A stretch of DNA of 36,614 bases from Candidatus Fermentithermobacillaceae bacterium UBA3907 (lineage in GTDB: Bacteria; Bacillota; Sulfobacillia; Fermentithermobacillales; Fermentithermobacillaceae): NCBI GenBank assembly GCA_002391545.1, contig DGFF01000091.1:1-36614 (forward strand). The letters run 5' to 3'. The notes under the pieces are model-generated. The model did no database searches. It saw only the letters and a program-made list of their open reading frames with translations, and was not told the origin of the DNA. Positions 24,470-33,318 of the stretch are shown in pieces. Made by a program: the position numbers and the translations under genes. The stretch's first letter is position 1; every line of letters starts with the position of its first letter.

Positions 24470-24498
24470 TGTAACGAAATATAAGGTGCGTAGTCATA
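24470..24498 (+). promoter_or_regulatory. ECF-type promoter 2 (ABC transporter unit)
   Basis: TGTAAC (24470-24475), 16 bases, AGTCATA (24492-24498): the same boxes and spacing as promoter 1, with an unrelated spacer sequence. It drives the permease, ATPase and lipoprotein genes, presumably by the same sigma factor. Confidence 0.75.
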
Positions 24499-24528
24499 AA
24501 GGCAGAACACAAGAAAGTGAGGACCCTT

Positions 24529-25059
24529 ATGCTACAACATCTAAAACGGAAATGCAGACCAACGACCGTCCTCTTAGTCATTGGATTTGCCATTTCCTTG
24601 ACCTCGGTACTGATCGGTATCAGTTCCATCAATTCAATCTTGATTTCATTGTCGGAAATGGACGGTGATACTCCCATTTATCTGACAATGCAGAATACGG
24701 GATTATCCCTTGCGCTTGCGATTTACATTTTCTCAATCGCAAACTGCCTTGTTGTCACGAACTATTGGATGATAACACAGGAGCGCGATATGGCAATCTA
24801 CAAGGCCTTTGGCTGGTCTAACATCCAGTTGATCAAAGCGATCATTGCGGATATGGCTGGAACGCTGTCCATCAGCCTTTGCATCAGTATTGCCTTGCTT
24901 GGCTTATTGGAGCATTGGAATACGGCTTTGTTTTCCATACAGCTAACGCCCTTTTTCCTTATTGGGACGCTTATATTGCTGCTGTTTACCCTGACAGTAT
25001 CTACGGCAATCCCGATAGTAAAGATTATGAAAATCCACCCTGCGGAGGTGATTTCATAA
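24529..25059 (+). CDS. ABC transporter permease 1 (FtsX/MacB-like fragment-size subunit)
   Basis: A 176-residue membrane protein with four membrane segments and a C-terminal PIVKIMKIHPAEVIS end, which is the usual tail of FtsX-type permeases of peptide-antibiotic exporters. It lacks the large extracellular domain and is short, like one half of a split permease; its partner is the next gene. The ORF can be opened with GTG at 24517, but GTGAGGA then serves as ribosome binding site for the ATG at 24529, so I use the latter. Its stop overlaps the next start (TAATG). Confidence 0.83.
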   Translation: MLQHLKRKCRPTTVLLVIGFAISLTSVLIGISSINSILISLSEMDGDTPIYLTMQNTGLSLALAIYIFSIANCLVVTNYWMITQERDMAIYKAFGWSNIQLIKAIIADMAGTLSISLCISIALLGLLEHWNTALFSIQLTPFFLIGTLILLLFTLTVSTAIPIVKIMKIHPAEVIS

Positions 25060-26324
25060 TGAGAAGGATATTTCATCTGGCGATACAGGAAATTTGGAAA
25101 AAGAAGTTTTTTTCGTTGCTAATGTTTTTGGTTTGCATAATTGCCATGCACACCGTTTTGACCTCAATTACCAACGCCACCAGCGCAACATATCAGCAAA
25201 AGGAGTTTGAGAACAACTTAGGCTATGATATGTCGGAAGTGCTGCACCTTGATTATCAGTACACCGAAGAAAATCCTGCGTTTGCAAATGTGCTTACGCA
25301 ATACTTGCATTATATCGCCGGACTTCCCGGCGTCCATGCCGTAGGACAGTTTGACGCAACAGGTATGTATTTTTCGGAGCTGAAAGCATCCGAAGCATAC
25401 ACGGATATAAATGCTGAAATTGTCGAGGGCGGAAAATATGAAGGTCACGCCGATATAGCGCAGCTATTGAGCGTGGATGAAAGTCTGTTGTCTTTTATAA
25501 ATTGCGGTATAACGGAATACACGGAAACGGCAAGCGGGCATCTGCCGATTCTCGCAAGTGAAGTTTTTCGTGAGATTCTTCCGCTCGGCACAGTTCTTAC
25601 TGACGAGCGTACAGGGGAAAAATACGAACTTGTCGGGTATATCCCTAAAGGAAGTAAATGGGTAGAGGAAGATGATTTGATACGCTTCCCTATGGTGTCT
25701 ATCGACGGTTGGTTTATTGCCCCGTTTTCTGTTGACAGCGAAACGGACATAATGACGCAGCTTTCCTGTTTACACAATACCTATGTACTGCTTTCAGACA
25801 ACGCGGATATTGCTTATCTGAAACAGGCAATATCTGATTACTCCATACAACACGGCTTTGAAGCAACCGCATACACCCTTGCAGAAGAATACGAAGCATA
25901 CCGCATGGAAACACATATTTTTACGGTCCGGCAAATTGCCCTTGCGGTGTTTATTTCCCTTATGTCCGTCAGTTCGATCATTGCGGTGTTTACCACCAAC
26001 ACACTTCTAAAAAGAAGACAGTACGGTATTCTTATCGCAAACGGGTTTACCCAAAAAGATATTGTGGTATGTATCGCAACGGAAATTTCAGTTATTGTTA
26101 TGACCTCTACTCTCATTGCATGGGGCATGAAATTCCTGGAGTTTATACGAAGCACAGATTTGTTCCGCGATATTCTGCTAACAGCACATATTCACTATAC
26201 GCTGCCGATTTGCTGCTTAATTGCCGCCGCACTCATTCTCATTGCTACATTACTACCGGCAATCAAAGTATTTCGGTATCAGCCATGCGAATTGATAGGA
26301 GGAAACACCAATGGGAATTATTGA
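25059..26324 (+). CDS. ABC transporter permease 2 (FtsX-type, with extracellular domain)
   Basis: A 421-residue permease: one N-terminal membrane helix (about 22-42), an extracellular domain of about 240 residues, then three helices near the C-terminus, and the FtsX-type ending FRYQPCELIGGN. This is the topology of MacB/BceB-like transporters that move peptides or remove antimicrobial peptides at the membrane surface. The ATG at 25059 follows GGAGGTGATTTC and overlaps the previous stop; longer upstream readings of the frame lie inside permease 1. It is coupled to the ATPase gene (14-base overlap). Confidence 0.88.
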   Translation: MRRIFHLAIQEIWKKKFFSLLMFLVCIIAMHTVLTSITNATSATYQQKEFENNLGYDMSEVLHLDYQYTEENPAFANVLTQYLHYIAGLPGVHAVGQFDATGMYFSELKASEAYTDINAEIVEGGKYEGHADIAQLLSVDESLLSFINCGITEYTETASGHLPILASEVFREILPLGTVLTDERTGEKYELVGYIPKGSKWVEEDDLIRFPMVSIDGWFIAPFSVDSETDIMTQLSCLHNTYVLLSDNADIAYLKQAISDYSIQHGFEATAYTLAEEYEAYRMETHIFTVRQIALAVFISLMSVSSIIAVFTTNTLLKRRQYGILIANGFTQKDIVVCIATEISVIVMTSTLIAWGMKFLEFIRSTDLFRDILLTAHIHYTLPICCLIAAALILIATLLPAIKVFRYQPCELIGGNTNGNY

Positions 26325-26991
26325 GTTACAACATATCAAAAAGGAGTATCGAAGTGGCGCTATCGTTACCCCTGCATTAACAGATATTGATTTGAACATT
26401 GAAAAAGGGGATTTTGTCGCCATTATGGGAGCCTCCGGCTCCGGCAAGACTACCTTGCTGAACATTATCGGTTGTATGGATACTCCTACGGACGGAACAT
26501 ATCTGTTCAACGGGCAGGATTTGAGTTGCGCAAGCGAAACGACCCTTTCTGCTATCCGAGGAAAAAGGATTGCATTTGTATTCCAGCACTTTGCTCTTAT
26601 TGATGATTATTCTGTATTTGAGAATGTGGAAGTACCGTTGATAAAACGAATTACATCAAAGACTGAGAGGAAAAAGAAAGTGCTGTCTGCGTTACAGACG
26701 GTTGGTATTGCGGAGCTGGCAAAGAAAAAGCCGACCCAAATTTCCGCCGGGCAAAAACAGAGGGTAGCCATTGCACGGGCTGTTGCCTGCGGAGCTGACG
26801 TTATCCTTGCAGACGAGCCAACGGGCGCATTGGACAGCACAACAGGAAAAGAGATCATGCAGCTTTTTTCCGACTTGAACGCCGCAGGAAAAACGATTAT
26901 CCTGATCACCCACGACAAGCAGATTGCATCCTATGCAAAGCGGCTGATTACAATTCAAGACGGGAGGATTTTGAACGATGAACAGATTTAA
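26311..26991 (+). CDS. ABC transporter ATPase (MacB/LolD-like)
   Basis: 226 residues. Walker A GASGSGKTT, Q-loop FQHFALI, signature ISAGQKQ (Leu/Gly of LSGGQ changed, which is common in this group), Walker B VILADEPTG and switch histidine ITHD. It drives the two permeases encoded just upstream. The short N-terminus (MGIIELQHIKKEYRSG) and the MacB/LolD class suggest export of a peptide or lipid-active antibiotic. A GGAGG ribosome binding site lies inside the end of the permease gene. Confidence 0.95.
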   Translation: MGIIELQHIKKEYRSGAIVTPALTDIDLNIEKGDFVAIMGASGSGKTTLLNIIGCMDTPTDGTYLFNGQDLSCASETTLSAIRGKRIAFVFQHFALIDDYSVFENVEVPLIKRITSKTERKKKVLSALQTVGIAELAKKKPTQISAGQKQRVAIARAVACGADVILADEPTGALDSTTGKEIMQLFSDLNAAGKTIILITHDKQIASYAKRLITIQDGRILNDEQI

Positions 26992-27391
26992 GAAATCGCT
27001 TATGCTGCTTTTAGCAGTAGGCGTTACGCTTTCCATATCTGCCTGTTCCGATAACGGCAATACAGAGTTTGAAAGCGCACAGAGCTTTGAATTTCATTTT
27101 TACCCAGAGGAATACGAGGAAGAATACAGCGAGGTTTCCAAAACGCTTTCTCTGGATGCAGATACCGAATATCAGCTAATAATCCAAGCGGAATGTCAAG
27201 ATGGGACAATGGAGATCAGCGTTGTGTATGGCGACGAGAGCGATAAATGCTATGCTGTCAATGCGGATACACCATGCAGCAAGATCATTACCATTCCCCA
27301 AAATTCAGCGGACGAAGTAAAAGTTGTGACTTCCATTGAGCCGGATACAAAAGGTGCTGTTATTTGTGATTTGCTGTACCAAACGAAATAA
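26978..27391 (+). CDS. Secreted lipoprotein of the ABC transporter unit
   Basis: A 137-residue protein with a signal peptide (MNRFKKSLMLLLAVGVTLSI) and lipobox SISAC (Cys about residue 23). The mature part is acidic (YPEEYEEEYSEV) with three cysteines in the second half and no recognised domain. It overlaps the ATPase gene end by 14 bases. It may bind the transporter's substrate outside the cell; inference from position. Confidence 0.75.
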   Translation: MNRFKKSLMLLLAVGVTLSISACSDNGNTEFESAQSFEFHFYPEEYEEEYSEVSKTLSLDADTEYQLIIQAECQDGTMEISVVYGDESDKCYAVNADTPCSKIITIPQNSADEVKVVTSIEPDTKGAVICDLLYQTK

Positions 27392-27420
27392 GGAGCAATC
27401 AAAAGTTGGAGGTGATCGCA

Positions 27421-27576
27421 TTGTGTAAGGAAAAATGGGTGCTATGCCCTGTTTGCGGGAACAAAACGCGGATCAAGGTACGCCCGGACACGATGCTTGA
27501 AAACTTCCCCCTGTTCTGTCCGAAGTGCAGACAGGAAACGCTTATCAGCGTAAAGGAAAGGAATGGTGAAGAATGA
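27421..27576 (+). CDS. Cysteine-rich KTR domain protein (51 residues)
   Basis: A small zinc-ribbon-like protein that is below the usual ORF length cutoffs. It starts TTG after GGAGGTGATCGCA and reads LCKEKWVLCPVCGNKTRIKV and then LFCPKCRQETLISV, with two C-x2-C knuckles and the KTRIKVR core of the cys_rich_KTR family. Family members are common on mobile elements and resistance loci of Firmicutes. Its function is unknown. The TGA overlaps the next gene start (ATGA). Confidence 0.85.
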   Translation: MCKEKWVLCPVCGNKTRIKVRPDTMLENFPLFCPKCRQETLISVKERNGEE

Positions 27577-27950
27577 AAAACAAGAAAAACGCTATTGTGC
27601 ATTTAGTTTCCTTTGGCATCCTGTGTGCCGGATTCGTGCTGACAAGATATATCTTCTTTGATATTCACGGTATGAAGCAGTTACCCCTTATCCTTTTCCT
27701 CTGCGGTATTGCCGTAATAGGAATAGCCTTTCTTGCAAAAGCAAAGCAAGTTTCTGTCCTTACAGCTCTTGCATACATTATTGGTTTTACGGCGGGCGCG
27801 ATCTTCCAGACCGACGGTGTTGACGCTGGCGGCGGCAGAACAAATAACCTCTGGATCATCTGGACGGTTGTATTCGTCTGCTTCATTGTAGCTGCTGTTA
27901 TTATGGAAATAATCGCTGCGCGGAAAAAGAAAAGCAATCCCGAAACATGA
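27573..27950 (+). CDS. Small membrane protein, last intact gene of the island
   Basis: A 125-residue protein with four membrane segments (about 8-28, 38-55, 60-80, 92-115) and a basic tail (RKKKSNPET). I recognise no function. It is translationally coupled to the KTR protein gene. Next comes a truncated ORF. Confidence 0.75.
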   Translation: MKNKKNAIVHLVSFGILCAGFVLTRYIFFDIHGMKQLPLILFLCGIAVIGIAFLAKAKQVSVLTALAYIIGFTAGAIFQTDGVDAGGGRTNNLWIIWTVVFVCFIVAAVIMEIIAARKKKSNPET

Positions 27951-27961
27951 AGAACAGACGT

Positions 27962-28084
27962 GTGAGTATGAAGAAACAGTTGGAAGGGATCGCTCGGAGC
28001 TGGTCAAGTCCATATCTGTGCGTAAAATTACCCTCGGCTAGATACATTGCTAAAAGATCCTTCCATTCTCGTCTTGTTCCATGA
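27962..28084 (+). pseudogene. Gene start cut by an IS256 relic
   Basis: GTG at 27962 (or ATG at 27968) opens a reading MKKQLEGIARSWS that looks like the start of one more gene of the unit. From about 28001 the bases belong to the IS right end, and the frame stops at 28084 without sense. The downstream part of the gene is lost. Confidence 0.5.
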
Positions 28085-28420
28085 GCAGAGCACCTAGCCG
28101 GGGGGATAACAGATTCTCTGTTTGGGAAAATACGTATGACCCGTTCCCGTCTTCTCTACCTTTTAGGTACATGGCATCTACCAGTAAAAAAGGATACTGG
28201 TCACCTGAGCTAAGCGTTCTATGATTGGATCTAGATTCTTGCAGAGTTCGGACACTGCACAATTCATCTGTAATCCGGCTCACCTTTCTAGTAGATACTC
28301 CGTTTACTGCAATCTCCATCAGCGCTAATAGAAGTGATCATTCGCTCCTTTGATATCTCAAAAACATCTAGAATCCTAGGCACATAGCTTAGACTTGCCT
28401 TAGTTCGCCCTTTAGAGGCT
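28003..28420 (-). mobile_element. IS256-family relic 1, with internally deleted transposase
   Basis: The right end reads AAGTCCATATCTGTGCG, an inverted-repeat-like start. Minus-strand coding then shows, from the 5' side, a degenerate N-part (RYQRSE, stop, SLLLALMEIAVNGVSTRKV), the segment YPFLLVDAMYLKGREDG before the first catalytic region, and then at once the C-terminal LGALLMEQDENGR. The catalytic middle between them is missing. Stops and frameshifts make it a dead copy. It borders the ECF-sigma island and has interrupted the gene starting at 27962. Confidence 0.75.
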
Positions 28421-28434
28421 ATGGGTATCGCGAT

Positions 28435-29061
28435 TTACAATTCTGTATCACTAAAGGTCAACGTAACAACCTGTACCAAATCCATTCCTTCGAACTTAGA
28501 TGGAGTAAAATAGTCTTCAAGAGCGTAGGCTTTCATACTTGTACCGCTATCATAAACCATAAGAGCAATAGGTATTTCCTTATTGATTTCAATTTTCTGG
28601 AATTCCTCTAGAAAACCTTTAAAAGATGCCATTGGTTCAGTATCAAGCAAGATCTCGCCCGTTTTGTATGAACCTATTCCACCGGCGTTTATAATAAAAT
28701 CGATAGCGTAATTTTCTCGCAATTGCATTGTGAAAGTTCCGATTAATTGTTCGATGGGCTCCCTATCTGTGCCTATTGAAACAGCTCCGCCACCTATGTT
28801 ACTCCAATTTGTGTTGCCTTCAAGCCTATAGACATTTACATTCAAAGTTATCCCATCTCGTGGTGCATGAAAGGAGATTATCTGAGAATTGTTTTTCATT
28901 CCAAATGATTCTAATATGTATTTCTCGCTCTCTGAAAGTTCGTAAGGTGCTATACCTTCTTCTGTTAGGAGTTTAGGTGCATCTGGGTTATTTGAACAAC
29001 CGACTAGAGTTGTTATAATAGCAAATACTAATATCAGCCAAAATGTATTCCGCCTTCTCAT
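28435..29061 (-). CDS. Lipoprotein of unknown function
   Basis: 208 residues. Signal peptide MRRRNTFWLILVFAIITT then lipobox LVGC. The mature domain has no motif I recognise. The ORF opens at 29154, but the ATG at 29061 follows TTGGAGGTATAAGC and gives a proper signal peptide, so I choose it. It lies next to the IS256 relic and points toward it. No clear partner except the small membrane protein further upstream on the same strand. Confidence 0.75.
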   Translation of the reverse strand: MRRRNTFWLILVFAIITTLVGCSNNPDAPKLLTEEGIAPYELSESEKYILESFGMKNNSQIISFHAPRDGITLNVNVYRLEGNTNWSNIGGGAVSIGTDREPIEQLIGTFTMQLRENYAIDFIINAGGIGSYKTGEILLDTEPMASFKGFLEEFQKIEINKEIPIALMVYDSGTSMKAYALEDYFTPSKFEGMDLVQVVTLTFSDTEL

Positions 29062-29310
29062 GCTTATACCTCCAATAACAAGCTCTTTGCAGTATTTATT
29101 ACACACAATTCTACAATTACGACTTTCCTGAAATATCGCGTTGAATGCCCCCATGAACCCATTACATCCACCAAACAGGCTTTCTGCACATGTTGCAGTA
29201 ATTCTATACTGCTGTCCCCAGATCCCTGTCTGCGTTATCGTCGTAATGTAATGAGTACTGCAAACTATCTACTTCAATAATATGCCCATTCTCTCCACTG
29301 CAAATTGCCC

Positions 29311-29553
29311 TTATTCTCTGTTTCTTCGTTTATTCTGTATCATAATGAATGACCCCATTGTTGCAACTGCTAGAATGCTACCTAATTCTGAAAAGCCATT
29401 CATGAAATCATAACCGAGAGCTGCTCCTATCCAACCTATAATGATAGTCGATAAAATTGCTAGAATTATCAGTTTGCTTGACCCCCACCTAATTTCTATT
29501 CGCACCGGCAGTATAAAGAACCTTAATTCGGATTTTTGTTTTCTTTGCTGCAA
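29311..29553 (-). CDS. Small membrane protein (possible)
   Basis: Up to 80 residues with two hydrophobic segments (SKLIILAILSTIIIGWIGAA; ILAVATMGSFIMI) and a basic tail QNKRRNRE. The ORF starts with TTG and lacks a convincing ribosome binding site, so the real start may be later. About 200-250 bases without other recognisable features lie on each side. Unknown function. Confidence 0.5.
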   Translation of the reverse strand: MQQRKQKSELRFFILPVRIEIRWGSSKLIILAILSTIIIGWIGAALGYDFMNGFSELGSILAVATMGSFIMIQNKRRNRE

Positions 29554-29753
29554 ATTAGGTCATTATTCCATTTCTCCACTCATTTCCGACCCCAAAATCA
29601 GCCTTAACCTACTTCTTTACCTCCGATACACCCAAGTCATACGAATTGTACTCTATACGTAGCACGAGAGGATATCAAGTATGTCATACCCCATTGCTCT
29701 TTAGGTTGTCATGATAGCACCGATGTCGTACAATTTCGGTAAAATCGCAAAGG

Positions 29754-31502
29754 CTATAGCAAATACCTTTCGCTCTGCAAATCCCACATGCTTTTGTAGT
29801 ACTCGCTCTTTTCCAAAAGATTTTCGTGAGAATCAAAACCGACTACTCGTCCATCTTTGAGCACGATTATCCTGTCTACGAACCTCACCAAGCTCAACCT
29901 GTGGGTTATTATGATAGTAGTTCTACCTTTGGATACCTCTTTGAACTTGTCGAATATGTAGCTTTCCTCCAAAGGATCGATAGCAGACGTAGGTTCATCC
30001 AACACCAGTATTTTGTTGTCCCTATATATCCCTCTAGCTATGGCTAGCCTTTGCCATTGCCCATAGGAAATGTCTATTCCTCCGAACTCTCTAGAAAGGA
30101 GCGTGTCTAGGTCGTGGCTTTCAAAGTTTAAATCAAACTCCTCCAGAAGTTCCAAGATCCCTGGATCACCTGCATTTTTCACATAATCAGAAATCCTCAC
30201 GTTATCTCCGACGCTAAGCCTGTAACGGTTAAAGTCCTGGAAAACTGCGGAAATCCCTAGATAATCAACTTGGCTAGAAGGGCAGCTGCCAACCGCAACC
30301 GATCCGGCGCACGGCTCAAATATCCCGAGAAGCAGTTTAGCCAGGGTGGTTTTTCCCGCTCCGTTTTCGCCTACGATAGCTACTCTTTCTCCATCAGATA
30401 TGGAAAGGCTGATATCTTCTAAAACGTACTCATCGTTCTTTGGGTATTTGAAGCAAACGTCTTGAAGAGATATACTGCCGTCGTTTATCCTCTCCCCTCG
30501 CGCTTCTTCTTCAGATTGGAGGAAATCGAAGTAGTTTTGAATTTTAGGGATCTTAGATGAGGAACTCCCAAACCGTCCAACTATGGCCTCTTCCATTAGA
30601 GAATATAGCTCATCCACAGAGAAAATGATCGCTCCGAAAGCGCCTACAGATATGCCTCCAGACATCATCTCTCCGAACAAGAGGTACATTACTGCGAAAT
30701 ACCCTAGGAGGTTAACTGCGCTTGCAGATAGGTCGTAAAGAGCGCTTCGCCGTTCTACCTTGTTATTTAGGTTTTGAACAGAAAGAACCGTATCCTTGAG
30801 CTCAGATCTTAGAAACCCGAAGGCGTTACAGACCTTCGCCTCTCGCCAGCCTGAGAGAGAAAGGATAGACCTCGTTAGGCCGTCGTACCTCCGCCTAAGC
30901 GGGGCTACATCATCTTCCAGCTCTTTATACTTCTTTTTCTTTACCTGCTGAGCGTAAACCGAAGGCAAGAAAATGAGGAAGATTATTAAGACCAACTTAG
31001 GTTCTTTGCCCCAGAGGTACGCACCCATAAATACCACAAACGGGCTATACATAAACGCAAGATCCATAACGCTGTTTAAGTAAGACATGCCAGCGTTAGC
31101 GCCAGAGTAGCACTTTTCTATTTGGTCTAAAAATTCAGGATCTTCGTATCTTATGGCAGGAATGGTCCTAGACTTTTCATTTATCTTGCCATGCATATAC
31201 CTTACAGCTTTTAGATCGTAGACTTCCGCATAGTAGTTCCCCAGAGCGTCAAAGACGCTGTTCAATAGATACAACCCGAACATAAGAGAGAGCCAGATCG
31301 CTATCTCATAAAGCCCGGCTTCTCTTGAAGAAAACGCTATAGCAGAGTCGAAAACCCTTTCTTTGGCCCACACGATGAAACTAAACAAAAGACCATTCAA
31401 AACAAAACAAAGATACATGAAGTAAAACTTAGGAGGATCTATGGATGAAAGGTCTTTGAAAAGACTAAAGAAAATCTTAGAATTCTTAGAGGCATCACTC
31501 AT
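29754..31502 (-). CDS. ABC exporter half-transporter B (membrane + ATPase)
   Basis: 582 residues. An N-terminal transmembrane domain of about six helices, then an ATPase with Walker A GENGAGKTT (about 378-386), a non-standard signature ISYGQ (478-482, for LSGGQ), Walker B VLDEPTSAID and ITHR switch histidine. The ORF opens at 31565; the ATG at 31502 (MSDASKN) follows AGAAGAGGTGG and overlaps the end of the upstream exporter gene by 8 bases, so the two proteins form a coupled heterodimer. Substrate is unknown; a peptide or lipid is usual. No C39 protease domain, so it would not cut a leader. Confidence 0.88.
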   Translation of the reverse strand: MSDASKNSKIFFSLFKDLSSIDPPKFYFMYLCFVLNGLLFSFIVWAKERVFDSAIAFSSREAGLYEIAIWLSLMFGLYLLNSVFDALGNYYAEVYDLKAVRYMHGKINEKSRTIPAIRYEDPEFLDQIEKCYSGANAGMSYLNSVMDLAFMYSPFVVFMGAYLWGKEPKLVLIIFLIFLPSVYAQQVKKKKYKELEDDVAPLRRRYDGLTRSILSLSGWREAKVCNAFGFLRSELKDTVLSVQNLNNKVERRSALYDLSASAVNLLGYFAVMYLLFGEMMSGGISVGAFGAIIFSVDELYSLMEEAIVGRFGSSSSKIPKIQNYFDFLQSEEEARGERINDGSISLQDVCFKYPKNDEYVLEDISLSISDGERVAIVGENGAGKTTLAKLLLGIFEPCAGSVAVGSCPSSQVDYLGISAVFQDFNRYRLSVGDNVRISDYVKNAGDPGILELLEEFDLNFESHDLDTLLSREFGGIDISYGQWQRLAIARGIYRDNKILVLDEPTSAIDPLEESYIFDKFKEVSKGRTTIIITHRLSLVRFVDRIIVLKDGRVVGFDSHENLLEKSEYYKSMWDLQSERYLL

Positions 31503-33318
31503 GGTACCACCTCTTCTGGGCGTTAAACATCCCTGCATATTTCCTGTTATTTGCCATAAGTTCATGATGTGAGCCCGCCTCTACTATCCTGCCTTCGTCT
31601 AAAACCAATATATTCTTAACGTTTACTGAGGCTCCTAGCCTGTGCGTAATCAAAAGAGACGTGGACTCCCCTTCGGACAGGGAGTCAAAATATGCATACA
31701 ACTTAGCTTCTTGCAAAGGATCTATGGAAGCAGTAGGCTCATCCAAAATCTTAAAAGGTGCATCATCTAATAGGATCCTCGCGAGGAGCAACTTTTGCCA
31801 CTGACCCCCGGATAACTCGTGACTCGATTCATCGAATTTCCCTAAGTATGGGTTCTGATCTAAGAGCATAGGATCTATACCCAAATCGCTCAAGACTTCA
31901 GCAGCCTTTTGGACATCTAGTTTCTTTTTACCGAAACTTAGGAAGTCTTTTACCCTGATCTCGTATTTATAGAAATCTTGAAAAGCCACGGAAAAAAAGC
32001 CAGATAGGTCGGGTATTTCTCTTAACTCTACACCATCTACTAGGATCTCACCCTCATAATCCTCATAAAGACCCAGGAGGAGCTTTACTATGGTGGTCTT
32101 TCCAGAACCGTTTTCACCCACCAGGGCATATCTTTGGCCTCTTTCGAATTTCAAATTGAGGTTATTTAGGACTTTCTTTTGAGCCCCGGGATACGAAAAA
32201 CTCAAGTTTCTCATCTCTAGGCATTTGAACTCCCAAAGCCCGACACGTGCACTTTCCCCGCGCTTGTGCGTCGGCAATCTCAAAAAAGAGCTATAATCCT
32301 CGTAAAATTGGCAATACCGCGCGAAATCGCTCACGGACCAGTAAAGCTCCACAGTAATTTCCTTCACAATGCCGAAAGAAGCGGCAAGCAAACTAACGAA
32401 AACCCCGGGAGTAATTCCGCCTTTTGAGAGAGGGACCAACAAGAGCAGGCCAAATGAAAGGGGTATGAGGTTAGTAGCTGTCCCTGTAACCCCTATGTTC
32501 TTAGAAATCTTCTTCAGTCCTTCTTCGTTAAGGCTCATGTACTCGTCGTACTCTTGGTTCCACTTCTCAGCGATGAAAGGGTTGAAAGAAAATAGTTTTC
32601 TTTCGTCTGCGTATGGTCTCGAAGTTAAGACGTCTTCGTAATACTCTATTTTGCGCATATTCTCCTCGGCTTCCTCGAAAACCTCATATTCGTAAGCTCC
32701 GCTTTCGTAGGCCTGTTTGAGTATGGGGAAAGCGATCGCGGCAATGATGATGCTTACATACCAGCTGTACGCCGCTATGACTCCGGCAAAGCCTATTACC
32801 TCTATTAGGTATGAAATAATCTTGAGGCTGTTATTTACACCGTCGAAAAAAGTCTCGGCGGTGCTTTTCCCTACCCTTTGGAGTAGGGCCTGAGTATCTT
32901 CACTTTCTAAAGACGAGTATTGGAGATCTTCAACCTTTCGAGTCATTTCCGATAGCACAGATATCTCGATTTCATTGTGCACCTTTATCCCTAAGAGCCT
33001 TTTGCCGCCGCCTATGGCCACTGAGAGAAACATGCATCCCACAATGAGGAACATTTGGAAGAGAACCTGGCCCACAAGGGCATTGGACTCCATGCATGCC
33101 AGCGATTTGTCTATGAAAACTGAAAAAAGTACCACGCGGATGCTAGGCATCACGGCGCCGACAGCGAACAGTCCAACGTAAACTCCCATAAGAAACGGAT
33201 GTTTTTTGAAGCCCCATAATGCATACCCTAGAACATGTCTAACCTCCACTGCAGAAATCCCCAATCCAATTGTTGTTTTCCTTACCTCTGCAATGACCTT
33301 TGCAGCGTTCGACGGCAA
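31495..33318 (-). CDS. ABC exporter half-transporter A (membrane + ATPase)
   Basis: 607 residues as read from TTG at 33318. A six-helix membrane domain, then Walker A GENGSGKTT (401-409), signature LSGGQ (502-506), Walker B FKILDEPTASID and ITHR. This half has the standard signature, the partner half does not, as in heterodimeric exporters with one degenerate site. No ribosome binding site precedes the TTG, so the start is uncertain; in-frame TTG/GTG codons 18 to 24 codons later (near LGISAVEVRH) are alternatives. An XRE regulator and a DUF3796-like gene lie upstream on the same strand. Confidence 0.87.
   Translation of the reverse strand: MPSNAAKVIAEVRKTTIGLGISAVEVRHVLGYALWGFKKHPFLMGVYVGLFAVGAVMPSIRVVLFSVFIDKSLACMESNALVGQVLFQMFLIVGCMFLSVAIGGGKRLLGIKVHNEIEISVLSEMTRKVEDLQYSSLESEDTQALLQRVGKSTAETFFDGVNNSLKIISYLIEVIGFAGVIAAYSWYVSIIIAAIAFPILKQAYESGAYEYEVFEEAEENMRKIEYYEDVLTSRPYADERKLFSFNPFIAEKWNQEYDEYMSLNEEGLKKISKNIGVTGTATNLIPLSFGLLLLVPLSKGGITPGVFVSLLAASFGIVKEITVELYWSVSDFARYCQFYEDYSSFLRLPTHKRGESARVGLWEFKCLEMRNLSFSYPGAQKKVLNNLNLKFERGQRYALVGENGSGKTTIVKLLLGLYEDYEGEILVDGVELREIPDLSGFFSVAFQDFYKYEIRVKDFLSFGKKKLDVQKAAEVLSDLGIDPMLLDQNPYLGKFDESSHELSGGQWQKLLLARILLDDAPFKILDEPTASIDPLQEAKLYAYFDSLSEGESTSLLITHRLGASVNVKNILVLDEGRIVEAGSHHELMANNRKYAGMFNAQKRWYHE

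Noticed and set aside
24879..25058. Extended N-terminus for permease 2
   Set aside because: It lies wholly inside permease 1 in another frame; the ATG at 25059 has a strong ribosome binding site and a normal N-terminus.
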